Shown one piece after another: positions 16,562 through 26,700 of a stretch of 64,000 nucleotides of DNA. Position numbers and translations under genes: made by a program. Source of the stretch: Micromonospora chaiyaphumensis (GTDB taxonomy: Bacteria > Actinomycetota > Actinomycetes > Mycobacteriales > Micromonosporaceae). Positions within the stretch are counted from its first letter, which is position 1; each line of letters opens with the position of its first letter. Below the pieces are notes generated by a model. The model was not told the origin of the DNA and did not search any database. It saw only the letters and a list, made by a program, of their open reading frames with translations. The stretch is taken from positions 1 to 64,000 of the forward strand of contig NZ_FMCS01000003.1 in assembly GCF_900091435.1 (NCBI RefSeq), in the 5' to 3' direction.

Positions 16562-19062
16562 CCGCGCCGCTGCTCGACCGGGAGGCCCGCCGGGCGCTCG
16601 TCGAGGGGGAGAGCACCCTCGACGGCATCGATCACGTCGAGGTGCTGTCGAACCGGCCCGGCACGCCGGGACATGTGCCCGGCGCGCCCCGCCAGCGCAC
16701 CCTCCTCGTGCACCTGCTGCGCGGCCCGGTCCCCGCCGACCTCGACGCCGGCCGGGTCCGCGTGCTCGGCGGGGTACGCGTCGACCCGCGGGTCAACCCG
16801 GTGCGGGTGCTCTGGGCGTACCCGGCGAACGTCGTGGCGGCCGGGCCGCCGCCCGGGGTGACCGCGGCCGACCGGGCCCTGGTGACCGGGGCGGTGCCGG
16901 GGCCCGAGCGGGGCCGGGTGCTCGTGGTGCGCACCTCCTCCAGCGGGGACTGGTCCAGCTACCTGCTCGCCCTCACCGGCCCGGGCGGCGAGGGCTTCCC
17001 GGCCGGCTTCGACGAGCCGCTGGCCACCTGCCCGTTCGCCTTCGCCGTCGACTGTCCCGACGAACTGGACTGCCGGCCCGACGGCGGCTGCCCGCCGGTG
17101 CCCGCCACCACCCCCGCCCTGGACTACCTCGCCCGCGACTACGCCGGGCTGCGCACCCGGCTGCTCGACCGGCTCGCCGTGCTGCTGCCCGGCTGGACCG
17201 ACCGCAACGCGGCCGACCCGCTGGTCACCCTCGCCGAGCTGTTCGCCTACGTGGGGGACCGGCTCACCTACCGGCAGGACGCCATCGCCGCCGAGGCGCA
17301 CCTGGCCACCGCGCGGCTGCGCCCCTCGGTGCGCCGGCACGCCCGGCTCCTCGACTACCGGATGCACGACGGCTGCGCGGCCCGGACCTGGCTGGCGTTC
17401 CGCACCGCCGCGCCGCTGACCCTGCCGCCGCGCACGCCGGTCGCCGGGGCCGAGGATCCGCTGCCGCCCGACGCCGGGGTCGAGGTAGCGGTGGACGCCG
17501 GGGCCACCGTCTTCGAGACCCTGGCCCCGGTGGCGCTGCGCCCGGCCCGCAACCAGCTCGACCTGCACGCCTGGGGCGACCCGGACGCCTGCCTGCCGGC
17601 GGGCGCGACGAGTGGCTGGCTTCGGCACCCGGCCGGCGCCGACCCCCAGCTACGGTCCGGCGACGTGCTCGTCCTCGCACCCGTCGACGAGACCGGGACC
17701 GTGGTGGGCGACGAGGCCCGCCGGCAGGCCGTCCGGCTCGACCGCGACCCGGTCACCCGCGCCGACCCCCTCGCCCCCGCCGGCACGGTGGTCCGCGAGC
17801 TGCACTGGGCCGCCGAGGACGCCCTGGCGGTCCCGCTGCCGGTGGCCCGCCGGGCCGCCGACGGCACCGCCTCCCCGGCCGCCGTGGCCCTCGCGAACGT
17901 CGCGCTCGCCGAGCACGCCGCCGCGCTGCCCCCGCGCGGGCTGCTGCCCCCGCAGGCCCCGGCCGACGGCCCGTACCGGCCGCGGCTGCCCACCGGGCGG
18001 CACCCGGTGGCCTGGACCGACGCGGTCGTGGACGCGCGCAGCGCCGCCGCCGCGCTGCGCCCCGACCCGCGCCGCGCGCTGCCCGCCGTGCTGCTCGACG
18101 ACGGCAGCCGCACCTGGACGGCCGTGCCCGATCTGCTGGCCAGCGGGCGGCTGGACCCCCACGTGGTCGCCGAACCGGAGACCACCGGCGTGCTGCGGCT
18201 GCGCACCGGCGACGGCATCAACGGCCGCCGGCCGGCGCCCGGCGCCACGCTCACCGCCTGGCCCCGGGTCGGCGGCGGCACCGCCGGCAACGTCGGCGCG
18301 GACGTGCTCACCCTGCCGCTGCCCACCGCCGGGTGGGCGGTGCCGGCCGGGGTGCGCGTCTGCAATCCGCTGCCCGCCACCGGCGGCATCGACCCGGAAT
18401 CGGTCGAAGAGGTGAAGGAGCTTGCCCCGTACGCGTTCCGCACCCAGCTGCGGGCCGTCACCAGCGCCGACCACGCTGCCGCGGCCGAGGAGAACCCGGG
18501 CGTGCAGCGCGCGGTGGCCCGGCGCCGCTGGACCGGCTCCTGGTACGCGCAGGAGGTCACCCTCGACCCGGTGGCCCGCCGGGCCGGCGATCCCGCGCTC
18601 GCCGCCGAGGTGGCCGCCCTGCTCGACGTACGCCGGCTGGCCGGCACCGACGTGGAGCTGGCGCCGCCCGCGCACGTCCCGCTGGAGATCGTCCTCGGCA
18701 TCTGCGTGGCCGACGGCCACCTCGCCGCCGACGTGGAACGCCGGTTGCGCGCCGAACTGTCCGACCGCGTGCTGCCCGACGGCCGGCTCGGTTTCTTCCA
18801 TCCCGACCGGCTCACCTTCGGCCAGTCCCTGTACGTCTCCGACCTCGTCGCCGCCGTCATGGCCGTGCCCGGCGTCGGCTACGTCGAGGTGGCCGACGAC
18901 GACGCCACCGGCCTGCGGTTCCGCCGCCTCGGCCGGCCGCCCGCCGGTGAGGTCGCCCGCGGCCGGATCGACGCCGCCGCCCGCGAGGTGCTGCGCGCCG
19001 ACAGCGACCCGAGCAACCCGGAGTACGGCCGGGTCGCCTTCCACCTGCGCGGTGGCGCGTGA
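16558..19062 (+). CDS. CIS baseplate wedge protein (gp6/gpJ-like, TIGR02243 type), first copy
   Basis: 834 residues. The central part carries the conserved actinobacterial putative-baseplate-assembly block: ALDYLARDYAGLRTRLLDRL, WTDRNAADPLVTLAELFAYVGDRLTYRQDAIAAEAHLATAR, HARLLDYRMHDG. The C-terminal third is gpJ-like (DGINGRRPAPGATLTAWPR, and later a small alpha/beta domain with VELAPPAHVPLEIVLGI). This protein forms the wedges that ring the hub. It is coupled to its neighbours by four-base GTGA overlaps at both ends. The next gene is a second, divergent member of the same family, as in other actinobacterial CIS. Confidence 0.88.
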   Translation: MTAPLLDREARRALVEGESTLDGIDHVEVLSNRPGTPGHVPGAPRQRTLLVHLLRGPVPADLDAGRVRVLGGVRVDPRVNPVRVLWAYPANVVAAGPPPGVTAADRALVTGAVPGPERGRVLVVRTSSSGDWSSYLLALTGPGGEGFPAGFDEPLATCPFAFAVDCPDELDCRPDGGCPPVPATTPALDYLARDYAGLRTRLLDRLAVLLPGWTDRNAADPLVTLAELFAYVGDRLTYRQDAIAAEAHLATARLRPSVRRHARLLDYRMHDGCAARTWLAFRTAAPLTLPPRTPVAGAEDPLPPDAGVEVAVDAGATVFETLAPVALRPARNQLDLHAWGDPDACLPAGATSGWLRHPAGADPQLRSGDVLVLAPVDETGTVVGDEARRQAVRLDRDPVTRADPLAPAGTVVRELHWAAEDALAVPLPVARRAADGTASPAAVALANVALAEHAAALPPRGLLPPQAPADGPYRPRLPTGRHPVAWTDAVVDARSAAAALRPDPRRALPAVLLDDGSRTWTAVPDLLASGRLDPHVVAEPETTGVLRLRTGDGINGRRPAPGATLTAWPRVGGGTAGNVGADVLTLPLPTAGWAVPAGVRVCNPLPATGGIDPESVEEVKELAPYAFRTQLRAVTSADHAAAAEENPGVQRAVARRRWTGSWYAQEVTLDPVARRAGDPALAAEVAALLDVRRLAGTDVELAPPAHVPLEIVLGICVADGHLAADVERRLRAELSDRVLPDGRLGFFHPDRLTFGQSLYVSDLVAAVMAVPGVGYVEVADDDATGLRFRRLGRPPAGEVARGRIDAAAREVLRADSDPSNPEYGRVAFHLRGGA

Positions 19063-21617
19063 GCTGCGGCTGCGGTGGCGGATGCGGGTGCGACCCACTG
19101 CGCCCGCCCGCGCCCGAGGTGACCAATCCGCCCGGGCAGCCCGCCCTGGCCTGGCGGGTCGCCCCGCACAGCCACGCCCTGGCCCGGATGCGGGCCGCGC
19201 TCGCCGAACCGGGCCTGCCGGCCGGCGTGCGGGCGGTGGCCGGGCAGGACGCCGACGATCCGCTGCTGGCGCTGCTCGACGCCGCCGCCGTGATGACCGA
19301 CGTGGTCTCCTTCTACACCGAGCGGATCGCGCAGGAGGCGTACCTGCGCACGGCCACCGAGCTGACCTCGGTGCGGCACCTGGCCGGCATGATCGGCTAC
19401 CAGCCGCGCCCCGGCGTCGCCGCCGCCGTGGACATCGCCTTCGACGTGGAGGACGCGCCGGGCGCACCGTCGCAGGTGGACGTGCCGGCCGGCACCCCCG
19501 TGCAGTCGGTGCCCGGGCAGGGCGAGCTGCCGCAGACCTTCGAGACCGGCGCCGACCTGCGCGCGTACGCGGCGTGGAACGCGATCCCCGGCGCCGCGGC
19601 CGGGCCGCAGGAGATCGACTTCGCCACCGACGCGATCTGGCTGCGCGGCACCGCGCTCGGTGTGCGGGCCGGCGACGGGGTGCTGGTGGTCGGCGCCGAA
19701 CGCCGCCGGTACGGGCGGACCCCCGCGCACAGCCGTTCGGGCGCCGACCGGCGGCGCGACGACGAGCGCTGGGACTTCCGCGTCGTCACGGCCGTCGAGG
19801 AGGGCCCGCCCGGCCTGGCCGGCTGGACCCGGCTGGCGCTGGCCGAGCGGATCGGCTGGCGGCGGTCGACGCCGCTGACCGCCGAGGAGGACGTGCAGGT
19901 GCACGCCTTCGCCACCCGCACCAACCTGTTCGGCTGGAACGCCCCGATGGCGGGCCTGCTCGCCGGGAACGACCCCCCGCCGCCGGGCATCACGGACGGC
20001 GAGTGGGACGACATCGACAACCCGTTCCCGCCCGGCGACCCGGCCCCCGCCGACATGGTCGAGGTCGACGGCGACCATCCCCGGATCGTGCCCGGCTCCT
20101 GGCTGCTGCTCGAACGCCCCGACTACCGCGAGCTGTACGCCGTCGAGGCGACCGACCCCGCCGGCGACTCCCGGTTCGGGGTCAGCGGCCGGACCACGCG
20201 GGTGCGCGTCGACATCACCGAGAACCTGGACACCTTCGGCCGCCGGGACACCCTGGTGCGCGGCGAGTCCCGGCCGCTGCCGGCCGCGGAGCGGCCCCTC
20301 GTGGAGCCGGTCGGCGGCCGTCGGCTCACCCTGGTCGCCACCGACCCGCCGCTGCCCGCCGGCCGACGGGTGGTGGTCACCGGGTTCCCGCCCGGCGGCC
20401 CGCCCGCCGACCCGCTCGTCGCGGCGGCCACCGCACCGCCGCTGGCCGAGACCGCGGTGGTGCTGGCCTGCGCGGTCGCCGCCGACGGCCGGAGCATGAC
20501 CGTCGACCTGGACCGCGACCTCACCCTCCAGTACGACCCGCGCGGCCTCCGGGTGCGCGGCAACGTCGCCGCGGCCACCCACGGAGAGACCGTCGTCCAG
20601 CCGCTCGGCAGCGGCGACCCCACGGTCGCGTTCCAGCGGACGCGTACCCGGCGCGGCCCGCTCACCCACGTCCGCGACGACAGCCCCGCCGGCGCCCGCA
20701 GCACGCTGGAGGTCCGGGTCGACGGGGTGCGCTGGGAGCCGGTGCCCGCACTGGACACCGCAGGCCCGGGCGACCGGGTGCACACCGAGCGCCTCGACGA
20801 CGAGGGCCTGACCACGGTCACCACGGGCGACGGCCGGCACGGCGCCCGGCTGCCCGGCGGGGTGGAGAACGTCGTCGCCACCTACCGGGTCGGGGTCGGC
20901 GCCGCCGGCGCGGTCCGGGCCGGCCAGCTCAGCATCCTGCCCCGCCGCCCGTACGGGGTGCGGGCCGCCGGCAACCCCGCCCCGGCCCGGGACTGGGCCG
21001 ACCCGGAGCAGCTCGACGCGGCGCGGGCGCACGCCCCGCTGCGGATCCGCACCCTGGACCGGGCGGTCTCGGTGGCCGACCACGAGGACTTCGCGGCCGG
21101 CTTCGCCGGGGTCACCCTGGCCCGCTCCGACGACGTGTGGGACGGCCGGGAGCAGGTGGTCGTGGTCTCCGCGCTCGGCGCGGCGGCCGGCGGCGGGGCC
21201 GCCCCGGCCGGGCCGGAGCTGGTCGCTGCGCTGCGCGCCGCCCTGGTGGCCGCGCGGGACCCCGGCACCCGGCTCGCCGTGCTGGCCGGGGAGACCGTCC
21301 CGTTCGGACTGCGCGTGGACGTCGCGCACGATCCGGCGTACCCGCGCGCCGACGTGGAGGCCGCGGTGCGGGCCGCCCTCGCGGCCGCGTACACGCCGCC
21401 GGCGCTGGGCTTCGCCACCGGCGTGGTGGCCTCCCGGACCCTGGTCACCGTCCGGGCCGTGCCCGGGGTACGCGCCTGCACCCTGCCCCGGCTGGCCGCG
21501 CCGCCCGGCGGCGCTCCCGTCGACCTGCTGGCCGCGCTGCCCGGCCGGTTCGCCGGCACGCTGCGCCCCGCCCAGGTGCTCACCCTCGCCGAGGTGACGA
21601 TCGGGGTGATGTCGTGA
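19059..21617 (+). CDS. CIS baseplate wedge protein (gp6/gpJ-like), second copy with Cys-rich N-terminus
   Basis: 852 residues. LLALLDAAAVMTDVVSFYTERIAQEAYLRTATELTSVRHLAGMIGYQPRPGVAAA is the hallmark of the second baseplate-assembly protein in this type of locus, and the C-terminal part has gpJ features (RTLDRAVSVADHEDFAAGFAGV). Wedge heterodimers of the two copies are the expected role. The unusual start MSCGCGGGCGCD places Cys at 3, 5, 9 and 11, which could bind a metal or cluster. GTGA overlaps link it to both neighbours. Confidence 0.88.
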   Translation: MSCGCGGGCGCDPLRPPAPEVTNPPGQPALAWRVAPHSHALARMRAALAEPGLPAGVRAVAGQDADDPLLALLDAAAVMTDVVSFYTERIAQEAYLRTATELTSVRHLAGMIGYQPRPGVAAAVDIAFDVEDAPGAPSQVDVPAGTPVQSVPGQGELPQTFETGADLRAYAAWNAIPGAAAGPQEIDFATDAIWLRGTALGVRAGDGVLVVGAERRRYGRTPAHSRSGADRRRDDERWDFRVVTAVEEGPPGLAGWTRLALAERIGWRRSTPLTAEEDVQVHAFATRTNLFGWNAPMAGLLAGNDPPPPGITDGEWDDIDNPFPPGDPAPADMVEVDGDHPRIVPGSWLLLERPDYRELYAVEATDPAGDSRFGVSGRTTRVRVDITENLDTFGRRDTLVRGESRPLPAAERPLVEPVGGRRLTLVATDPPLPAGRRVVVTGFPPGGPPADPLVAAATAPPLAETAVVLACAVAADGRSMTVDLDRDLTLQYDPRGLRVRGNVAAATHGETVVQPLGSGDPTVAFQRTRTRRGPLTHVRDDSPAGARSTLEVRVDGVRWEPVPALDTAGPGDRVHTERLDDEGLTTVTTGDGRHGARLPGGVENVVATYRVGVGAAGAVRAGQLSILPRRPYGVRAAGNPAPARDWADPEQLDAARAHAPLRIRTLDRAVSVADHEDFAAGFAGVTLARSDDVWDGREQVVVVSALGAAAGGGAAPAGPELVAALRAALVAARDPGTRLAVLAGETVPFGLRVDVAHDPAYPRADVEAAVRAALAAAYTPPALGFATGVVASRTLVTVRAVPGVRACTLPRLAAPPGGAPVDLLAALPGRFAGTLRPAQVLTLAEVTIGVMS

Positions 21618-23791
21618 CCGACACCGCGCTGCACCGACTGCTCGACCTCGTGCCGGTGCACCTGCTCGCCCGCGACGCCGAGGCCGACGGCGGCACCGGC
21701 CCGCTCACCGCCCTGCTCGCCGCGGTGGCCCGTGAACTGGATCTGCTGGAGGCCGACCTCGACCGGCTGCACGACGGGTTCTTCGTCGAGACCTGCGCCG
21801 AATGGCTGGTGCCGTACCTCGCCGACCTGGTCGGTCTCGCCGAGCTGCCACCCGACCTCGGGGTCACGGTGAGCCGGCGGGCCCTGGTCGCCAACACCGT
21901 CGCCTACCGCCGCCGCAAGGGCACCGTGGCCGTGCTGGAGCAGGTCGCCCGGGACGTCACCGGCTGGCCGGCCCGCGCCGTGGAGCACCACCCGCTGCTG
22001 GTGGGCGCCACCCACGTCAACCACGTCCGCGCCGACCGGCCGGCAACCGTCTCGCTGCGCGGCGCCGCCCGGATCGAGGCCGCCGCCGTGGTCAGCCCGC
22101 CCGGGCCGCGCGGCGCCCTCGACCCGCTCACCCACACCGCCGAGGTACGCCGCATCCCCACCCGCCGCGGCCGCTACGGCATCGACCACGTGGCCGTGCA
22201 CCTGTTCCCGACCCAGGCGTACGAGGTGGGCGCCCCCGAGGCCGACCTCCCGGCCGGTCCGAACGGCGGCTGGTCCGCCGCCCGCGCCGCCGGCGACCAC
22301 TGGACCTTCGACCCGCTGGGCCGGGCCGTGCCCCTGTACGCCCCACCCCGCCGTGAGGAGGCCGTCGAGCGGCTCGCCACCGAGGCGGACCTGCCCGTGC
22401 CACTACGCCCGCGCCGGCTGCTCGACCTGCTCGGCCAGGCCCGCGCCGGCGCCCTGCCGGCGGCCGCGCTGCCGCTCGGCGTGCGGCTGCGGGTCGGCGG
22501 TGTCGACCAGCCCGACCTGACCCCGGACCGGATCCGGGTCTGCCACCTGGAGGACCCGGCCCCGGCCGCGGCGCCGCAGGTGATGGTCGACCCGGTGACC
22601 GGCCGGCTGCGGGTCCACGCCCCGGCCGCCCCCGACGCGGTCTTCGTCCGCTACGCCTACGGCGGCCTCGCCGACGTCGGCGCCGGCACCTACGACCGCA
22701 CGGCCGCCCACGAGGCGCTGCTCGCCTCCGACCCGGGTGCCCCGGTCACCGCCGACGGGCCGGACGCGCCGCCCGCCGCCGGCCAGACCGAGGTGAGCTC
22801 CGGCGCGCCCGCTCCCACCGGCAGCGTGCCGACCCTCGCGGCCGGCCTGGCCGCGGCCGAGGCGTCCTGGGCCGCCCCTGGCAGCACCACCCGCGGTGGC
22901 ACGTACGTCGTCTCGGTCGCCGACAGCGCCGGCTACCCCGGCGACCTCGCGGTCACCGTGCCCGCCGGCACCCGGCTGGTGCTGGTGGCCGCCGGCTGGC
23001 CGACCCGCCGCCGCCCGGACGGCGAGGTGCTCGCGCCCGTCCCCGGCCGGTACGCCCCCGACGGGCTGCGCCCGCACCTGCGCGGCAGCCTGCGGATCAC
23101 CGGCGAGCCGGGCAGCAGCGTGGTCGTCGACGGGCTGCTCGTCGAGGGCGACGTGGTCGTCGCACCCGGCCAGCTCGGCCACCTCACCGTCGCGCATGCC
23201 ACGGTCACCGGCGCGGTACGCGTCGAGTCGGCCGCCGGCCGGCCCAACAGCCGGCTCCAGCTCCGGCTCCGCCGGGTGGTGGCCGGCGCGGTCACCCTGG
23301 CCGCCACCGTGCCGACGGCCACCGTGGACACCTGCGTGCTCGACGCCACCACGGGGGGCGGGACCGCGCTGGCCGGCGAGGGCGTGCACGCCAGCCTGGA
23401 GGGCAGCACCGTGCGGGGCGCGGTCCGGGTGCGCAGCCTCGACGCCAGCAGCTGCGTCCTCGACGGGCCGGTGGCGGTGGCCCACCGCCAGGTCGGCTGC
23501 GTGCGGTTCAGCTACGTCGCCCCCGGCTCACGCACCCCGCGCCGCTACCGCTGCGTGCCGGCCGACGGCGAGCCCGGCCCGCTCCCGGTGTACGCGGCCA
23601 CCGACCCGGCCTCGCCCGCGTATCCGGCCCTCGCCGGGTCCTGCCCGGTGACCATCCGCGAGGGCGGCGAGGACCGGGCCGAGCCGGGCGTGCACCACCA
23701 CCTCAGGCGACCGCTGCGGCTCCGGGCGGCGCAGCGGCAGCTCGACCCCTACCGGCCGGTCGGCATCGAGCTCGGGATCTTCGGGAGTTGA
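21614..23791 (+). CDS. gpI-like CIS tail protein with C-terminal beta-helix-like region
   Basis: 725 residues; GTG 21614 overlaps the previous stop. Residues 1-135 match tail protein I/Pvc12-like baseplate proteins (LLDLVPVHLLARDAE, EADLDRLHDGFFVETCAEWLVPYLADLVGL, VSRRALVANTVAYRRRKGTVAVLEQVARDVTG). Residues about 435-640 have short strand-turn repeats (VVVDGLLVEGDVVVAP, HLTVAHATVTGAVRVES, TLAATVPTATVDTCVLDA) resembling a right-handed beta-helix. Such a baseplate-plus-helix layout suggests a peripheral plate protein with a surface or fibre-docking part. The open frame extends upstream only as a shadow of the previous gene. Confidence 0.82.
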   Translation: MTDTALHRLLDLVPVHLLARDAEADGGTGPLTALLAAVARELDLLEADLDRLHDGFFVETCAEWLVPYLADLVGLAELPPDLGVTVSRRALVANTVAYRRRKGTVAVLEQVARDVTGWPARAVEHHPLLVGATHVNHVRADRPATVSLRGAARIEAAAVVSPPGPRGALDPLTHTAEVRRIPTRRGRYGIDHVAVHLFPTQAYEVGAPEADLPAGPNGGWSAARAAGDHWTFDPLGRAVPLYAPPRREEAVERLATEADLPVPLRPRRLLDLLGQARAGALPAAALPLGVRLRVGGVDQPDLTPDRIRVCHLEDPAPAAAPQVMVDPVTGRLRVHAPAAPDAVFVRYAYGGLADVGAGTYDRTAAHEALLASDPGAPVTADGPDAPPAAGQTEVSSGAPAPTGSVPTLAAGLAAAEASWAAPGSTTRGGTYVVSVADSAGYPGDLAVTVPAGTRLVLVAAGWPTRRRPDGEVLAPVPGRYAPDGLRPHLRGSLRITGEPGSSVVVDGLLVEGDVVVAPGQLGHLTVAHATVTGAVRVESAAGRPNSRLQLRLRRVVAGAVTLAATVPTATVDTCVLDATTGGGTALAGEGVHASLEGSTVRGAVRVRSLDASSCVLDGPVAVAHRQVGCVRFSYVAPGSRTPRRYRCVPADGEPGPLPVYAATDPASPAYPALAGSCPVTIREGGEDRAEPGVHHHLRRPLRLRAAQRQLDPYRPVGIELGIFGS

Positions 23792-23792
23792 C

Positions 23793-26700
23793 GTGCACGG
23801 AGACTTCACCCGCTGGACGTTCGACCCGCGCGACGGCTACCGCCAGGTGCTGTTGCAGCAGGGCCGCATGCTGCTCGACGCCGAGTGGAACGAGCAGACG
23901 ACCATCACCGCCTGGCACGACGAGGAGCGGACCCGCGACATCGTGGGCGCGGCCGGCGGGCCGCTCGACGGGGCCGGCTTCGCCGTGGTCGACACCGCCG
24001 GCGCCAGCCCCACGGCGACGGCCTGGGCGGACCTGCGGATCACCCCCGGCCGCTACTACGTGGACGGGGTGCTGGTCGACGCCGCCCCGCCGGCCGCCGG
24101 CGGGGCCGGGCACAAGCTCGCCGACCAGCCGTACCTGCCCAAGATCGGCGACCTGCCCGGCCTGCCCGAGCCCACCGCCGACGGCCGGTACGCCGTCCTG
24201 CTCGACGTCGCCCACCAGCACGTCACCGCCGACCAGGCGCCCCGGCTGCGGGAGGCCGCGCTCGGCGGCCCGGACACCACCACCCGGGCCCGCACCGTCT
24301 GGCAGGTCCGGCTCGTCAAGGTGGCCGCCGGCACGGCCTGCGCCGACGTGGTGGACCCGGTCTGGGGCGGCCGGACCGCCCCGACCATGACGGCAGCGCT
24401 GCGCGAGGTGGACCCGACCGCCGACCCGTGCCGGCTCAGCGGCTCCGGCGGCTACCGGCGGCTGGAGAACCAGCTCTACCGCGTCCAGGTGCACGACGTG
24501 GCCGGCGACGGCACCGCCCGCTACCTGTGGTCCCGGGAGAACGGCAGCGTCGTGGCCGGGCTGACCGCCATCGGCCCGCCCTCGGCGGCCGCCGCGGCGG
24601 CCGGGATGGACGCCGAGCTGAGCCTGGACCGGGTCGGCCGGGACGAGGAACTGTCCTTCCGGGAGGGTGACCTCGTCGAGGTGACCAGCCCCGACCGCGA
24701 GCTGCACGGCCGGCCCGGCCACCTGGCCACCGCCGGCGCCCCGGACGGGACGGCGCTGCCGGTGACGTGGGCCGCGGGCGCGCCGGCCGGCCTCGCGGCG
24801 CTCGGCCGCACCCCGATCGTCCGCCGCTGGGACGGCCCGGCGCAGGTCGCCAACGCCAGCCCGGACGAGCTGGACGACGCCGGTATCGAGGTGCGCTTCG
24901 GCGCCGGTGACTTCCGGGTCGGCGACCACTGGCTGATCCCCGCCCGCACGGTTCGCCTGGTTTACGGCGTCAGCGCCCTGTCCGGCACCATCGACTGGCC
25001 CACCGACGGCCTCGGCAACGCCCTGGCCCGCCCGCCGCTGGGGCCGGTGCACCACGTGGCGGTGCTCGGCATCCTCCGGCGCACCACCGTCGGCGGCGCC
25101 GGGCGCTGGGCGCTCGACGAGGACTGCCGCCGGCTCACTCCGCCGCTGACCGACCTGGTCACCCTTGACCTGCTCGGCGGCGACGGGCAGCAGGCACCGC
25201 CCGGCCAGCCGCTGCCCGAGCCGGTGCGGGTGGTGGTCCGCAACGGCGGCCGCCCCGTGCACCGCGCCCGGGTCCGGTTCACCGCCGTCGACGGGCACCT
25301 GGCCACCGGCGTACCGTCCGCCGCCGACGCGGCGCAGGTGGTCCTGCAGACCGACGCCCGCGGCCAGATCGACGTGCGCTGGCTGCTGCCCAGCACCGGC
25401 CCGGCGACCCGGGTGCTCACGGCGGTCCGGCTCGACGACGCCGACGCCCCGGTCGACGCCGAGGTCCGGGTCACCGGCCGTCGCGACGAGAGCGGCACGG
25501 TCTGCCTGGTGGTCCGCCCCGAGACCGATCTGGTGCAGCTGTTCGCCGACCTGTCCGGGGTGACCGCGCTCGCGCTCTGCCTGACCGCGGGGGAGTGGAC
25601 GCTGAGCGAGCCGGCGGTGCTCTCCGGGGTGTCCTGCGTGCTGGTCACCGGGGTCGGCTCGGCCACCCGGATCCTCTCCGCCGCCGAGTCGGCGCTGCGG
25701 TTCACCGACTGCGGCGAGGTGCAGGTCCGGGACCTGTCCGTGGCCGCGGTGCCGGCCGAGAACGACCAGCGCAACGGCGCCCTCGACGTGCGGCACACCG
25801 GCCTCGTCCTCGTCGAACGGGTCCACGCCGAGGTGGGTGACGCCCCGGCCGCCGTGGCGAGCGGGATCACCGTCCGGGGCGACGACCGCGAGGGCGGCCG
25901 GCCGGTCGAGCGCGCCGTGGTCCGCGACTGCCGGGTCGAGGCGGGCCACGCGCAGACCGGCGTGCTGGTGCTGGACAGCCGCCGCACCGACGTCGCCGGC
26001 TGCGACGTGCTGGCCACCGCCGACCCGGGCGCCGACCCGGAGAAGCGGTTCCTCGAGTGGCTGGGCGATCCCCGCTTCGCCCGGCGGATCGCCCGGCGGG
26101 CCGTGCACCCGCTGCTCGCCGGTGAGGACGGGCTCGGCCTGCGGCGCGGCTGGTCCTCGCTCGTGGAGACCCGCAACCTGCGGTTCGGCTCCGAGATCGA
26201 CGACCCGAAGGGCTGGACCGCGTACGTCGGCGACCAGCAGGTCACGACCGTCGAGGAACTCCAGGACCTGGTCCGCGACGACCTGGTCCGGCACAACCCG
26301 GACTCCCGGTTCTTCGACGAGCGGACCCGCTTCGCCGCCTGGTTGCGCCGGGTCGCCGAGGAGTTCGCCGCCGTGGCCACGGCCACCGCCGGCATCACCG
26401 TCGCCGGGGCCACCGCCGCCGACGTCCGGGTCCGCGACAACACCGTCGCGGGTGCGCTCACCGGCATCAGCGTCGCCCTGGGCGACCCCGACGAGCAGCG
26501 CGAGACGGTACGCCGGGCGTGGATCACCGGCAACACCGTCACCCCGCCGGCGCGGGCCGCCACCGCCTACCTGCACCAGGGCGTGTACGTCGGGGACTGC
26601 CACCGCCTCGACGTGTCGTCCAACGTGGTCGACCTGGCCGACGGCAAACCCGGCTACCCGGTGCAGGGGCTGCTCTGCGCCGGCCGGTTCGGCCCGCACG

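Noticed and set aside
18422..21613. Upstream part of the very long plus-strand frame ending at 23791
   Set aside because: Its first 1,064 codons overlap two confident baseplate genes in another frame and translate to Arg/Pro-rich shadow. The real gene starts at GTG 21614, overlapping the previous stop.
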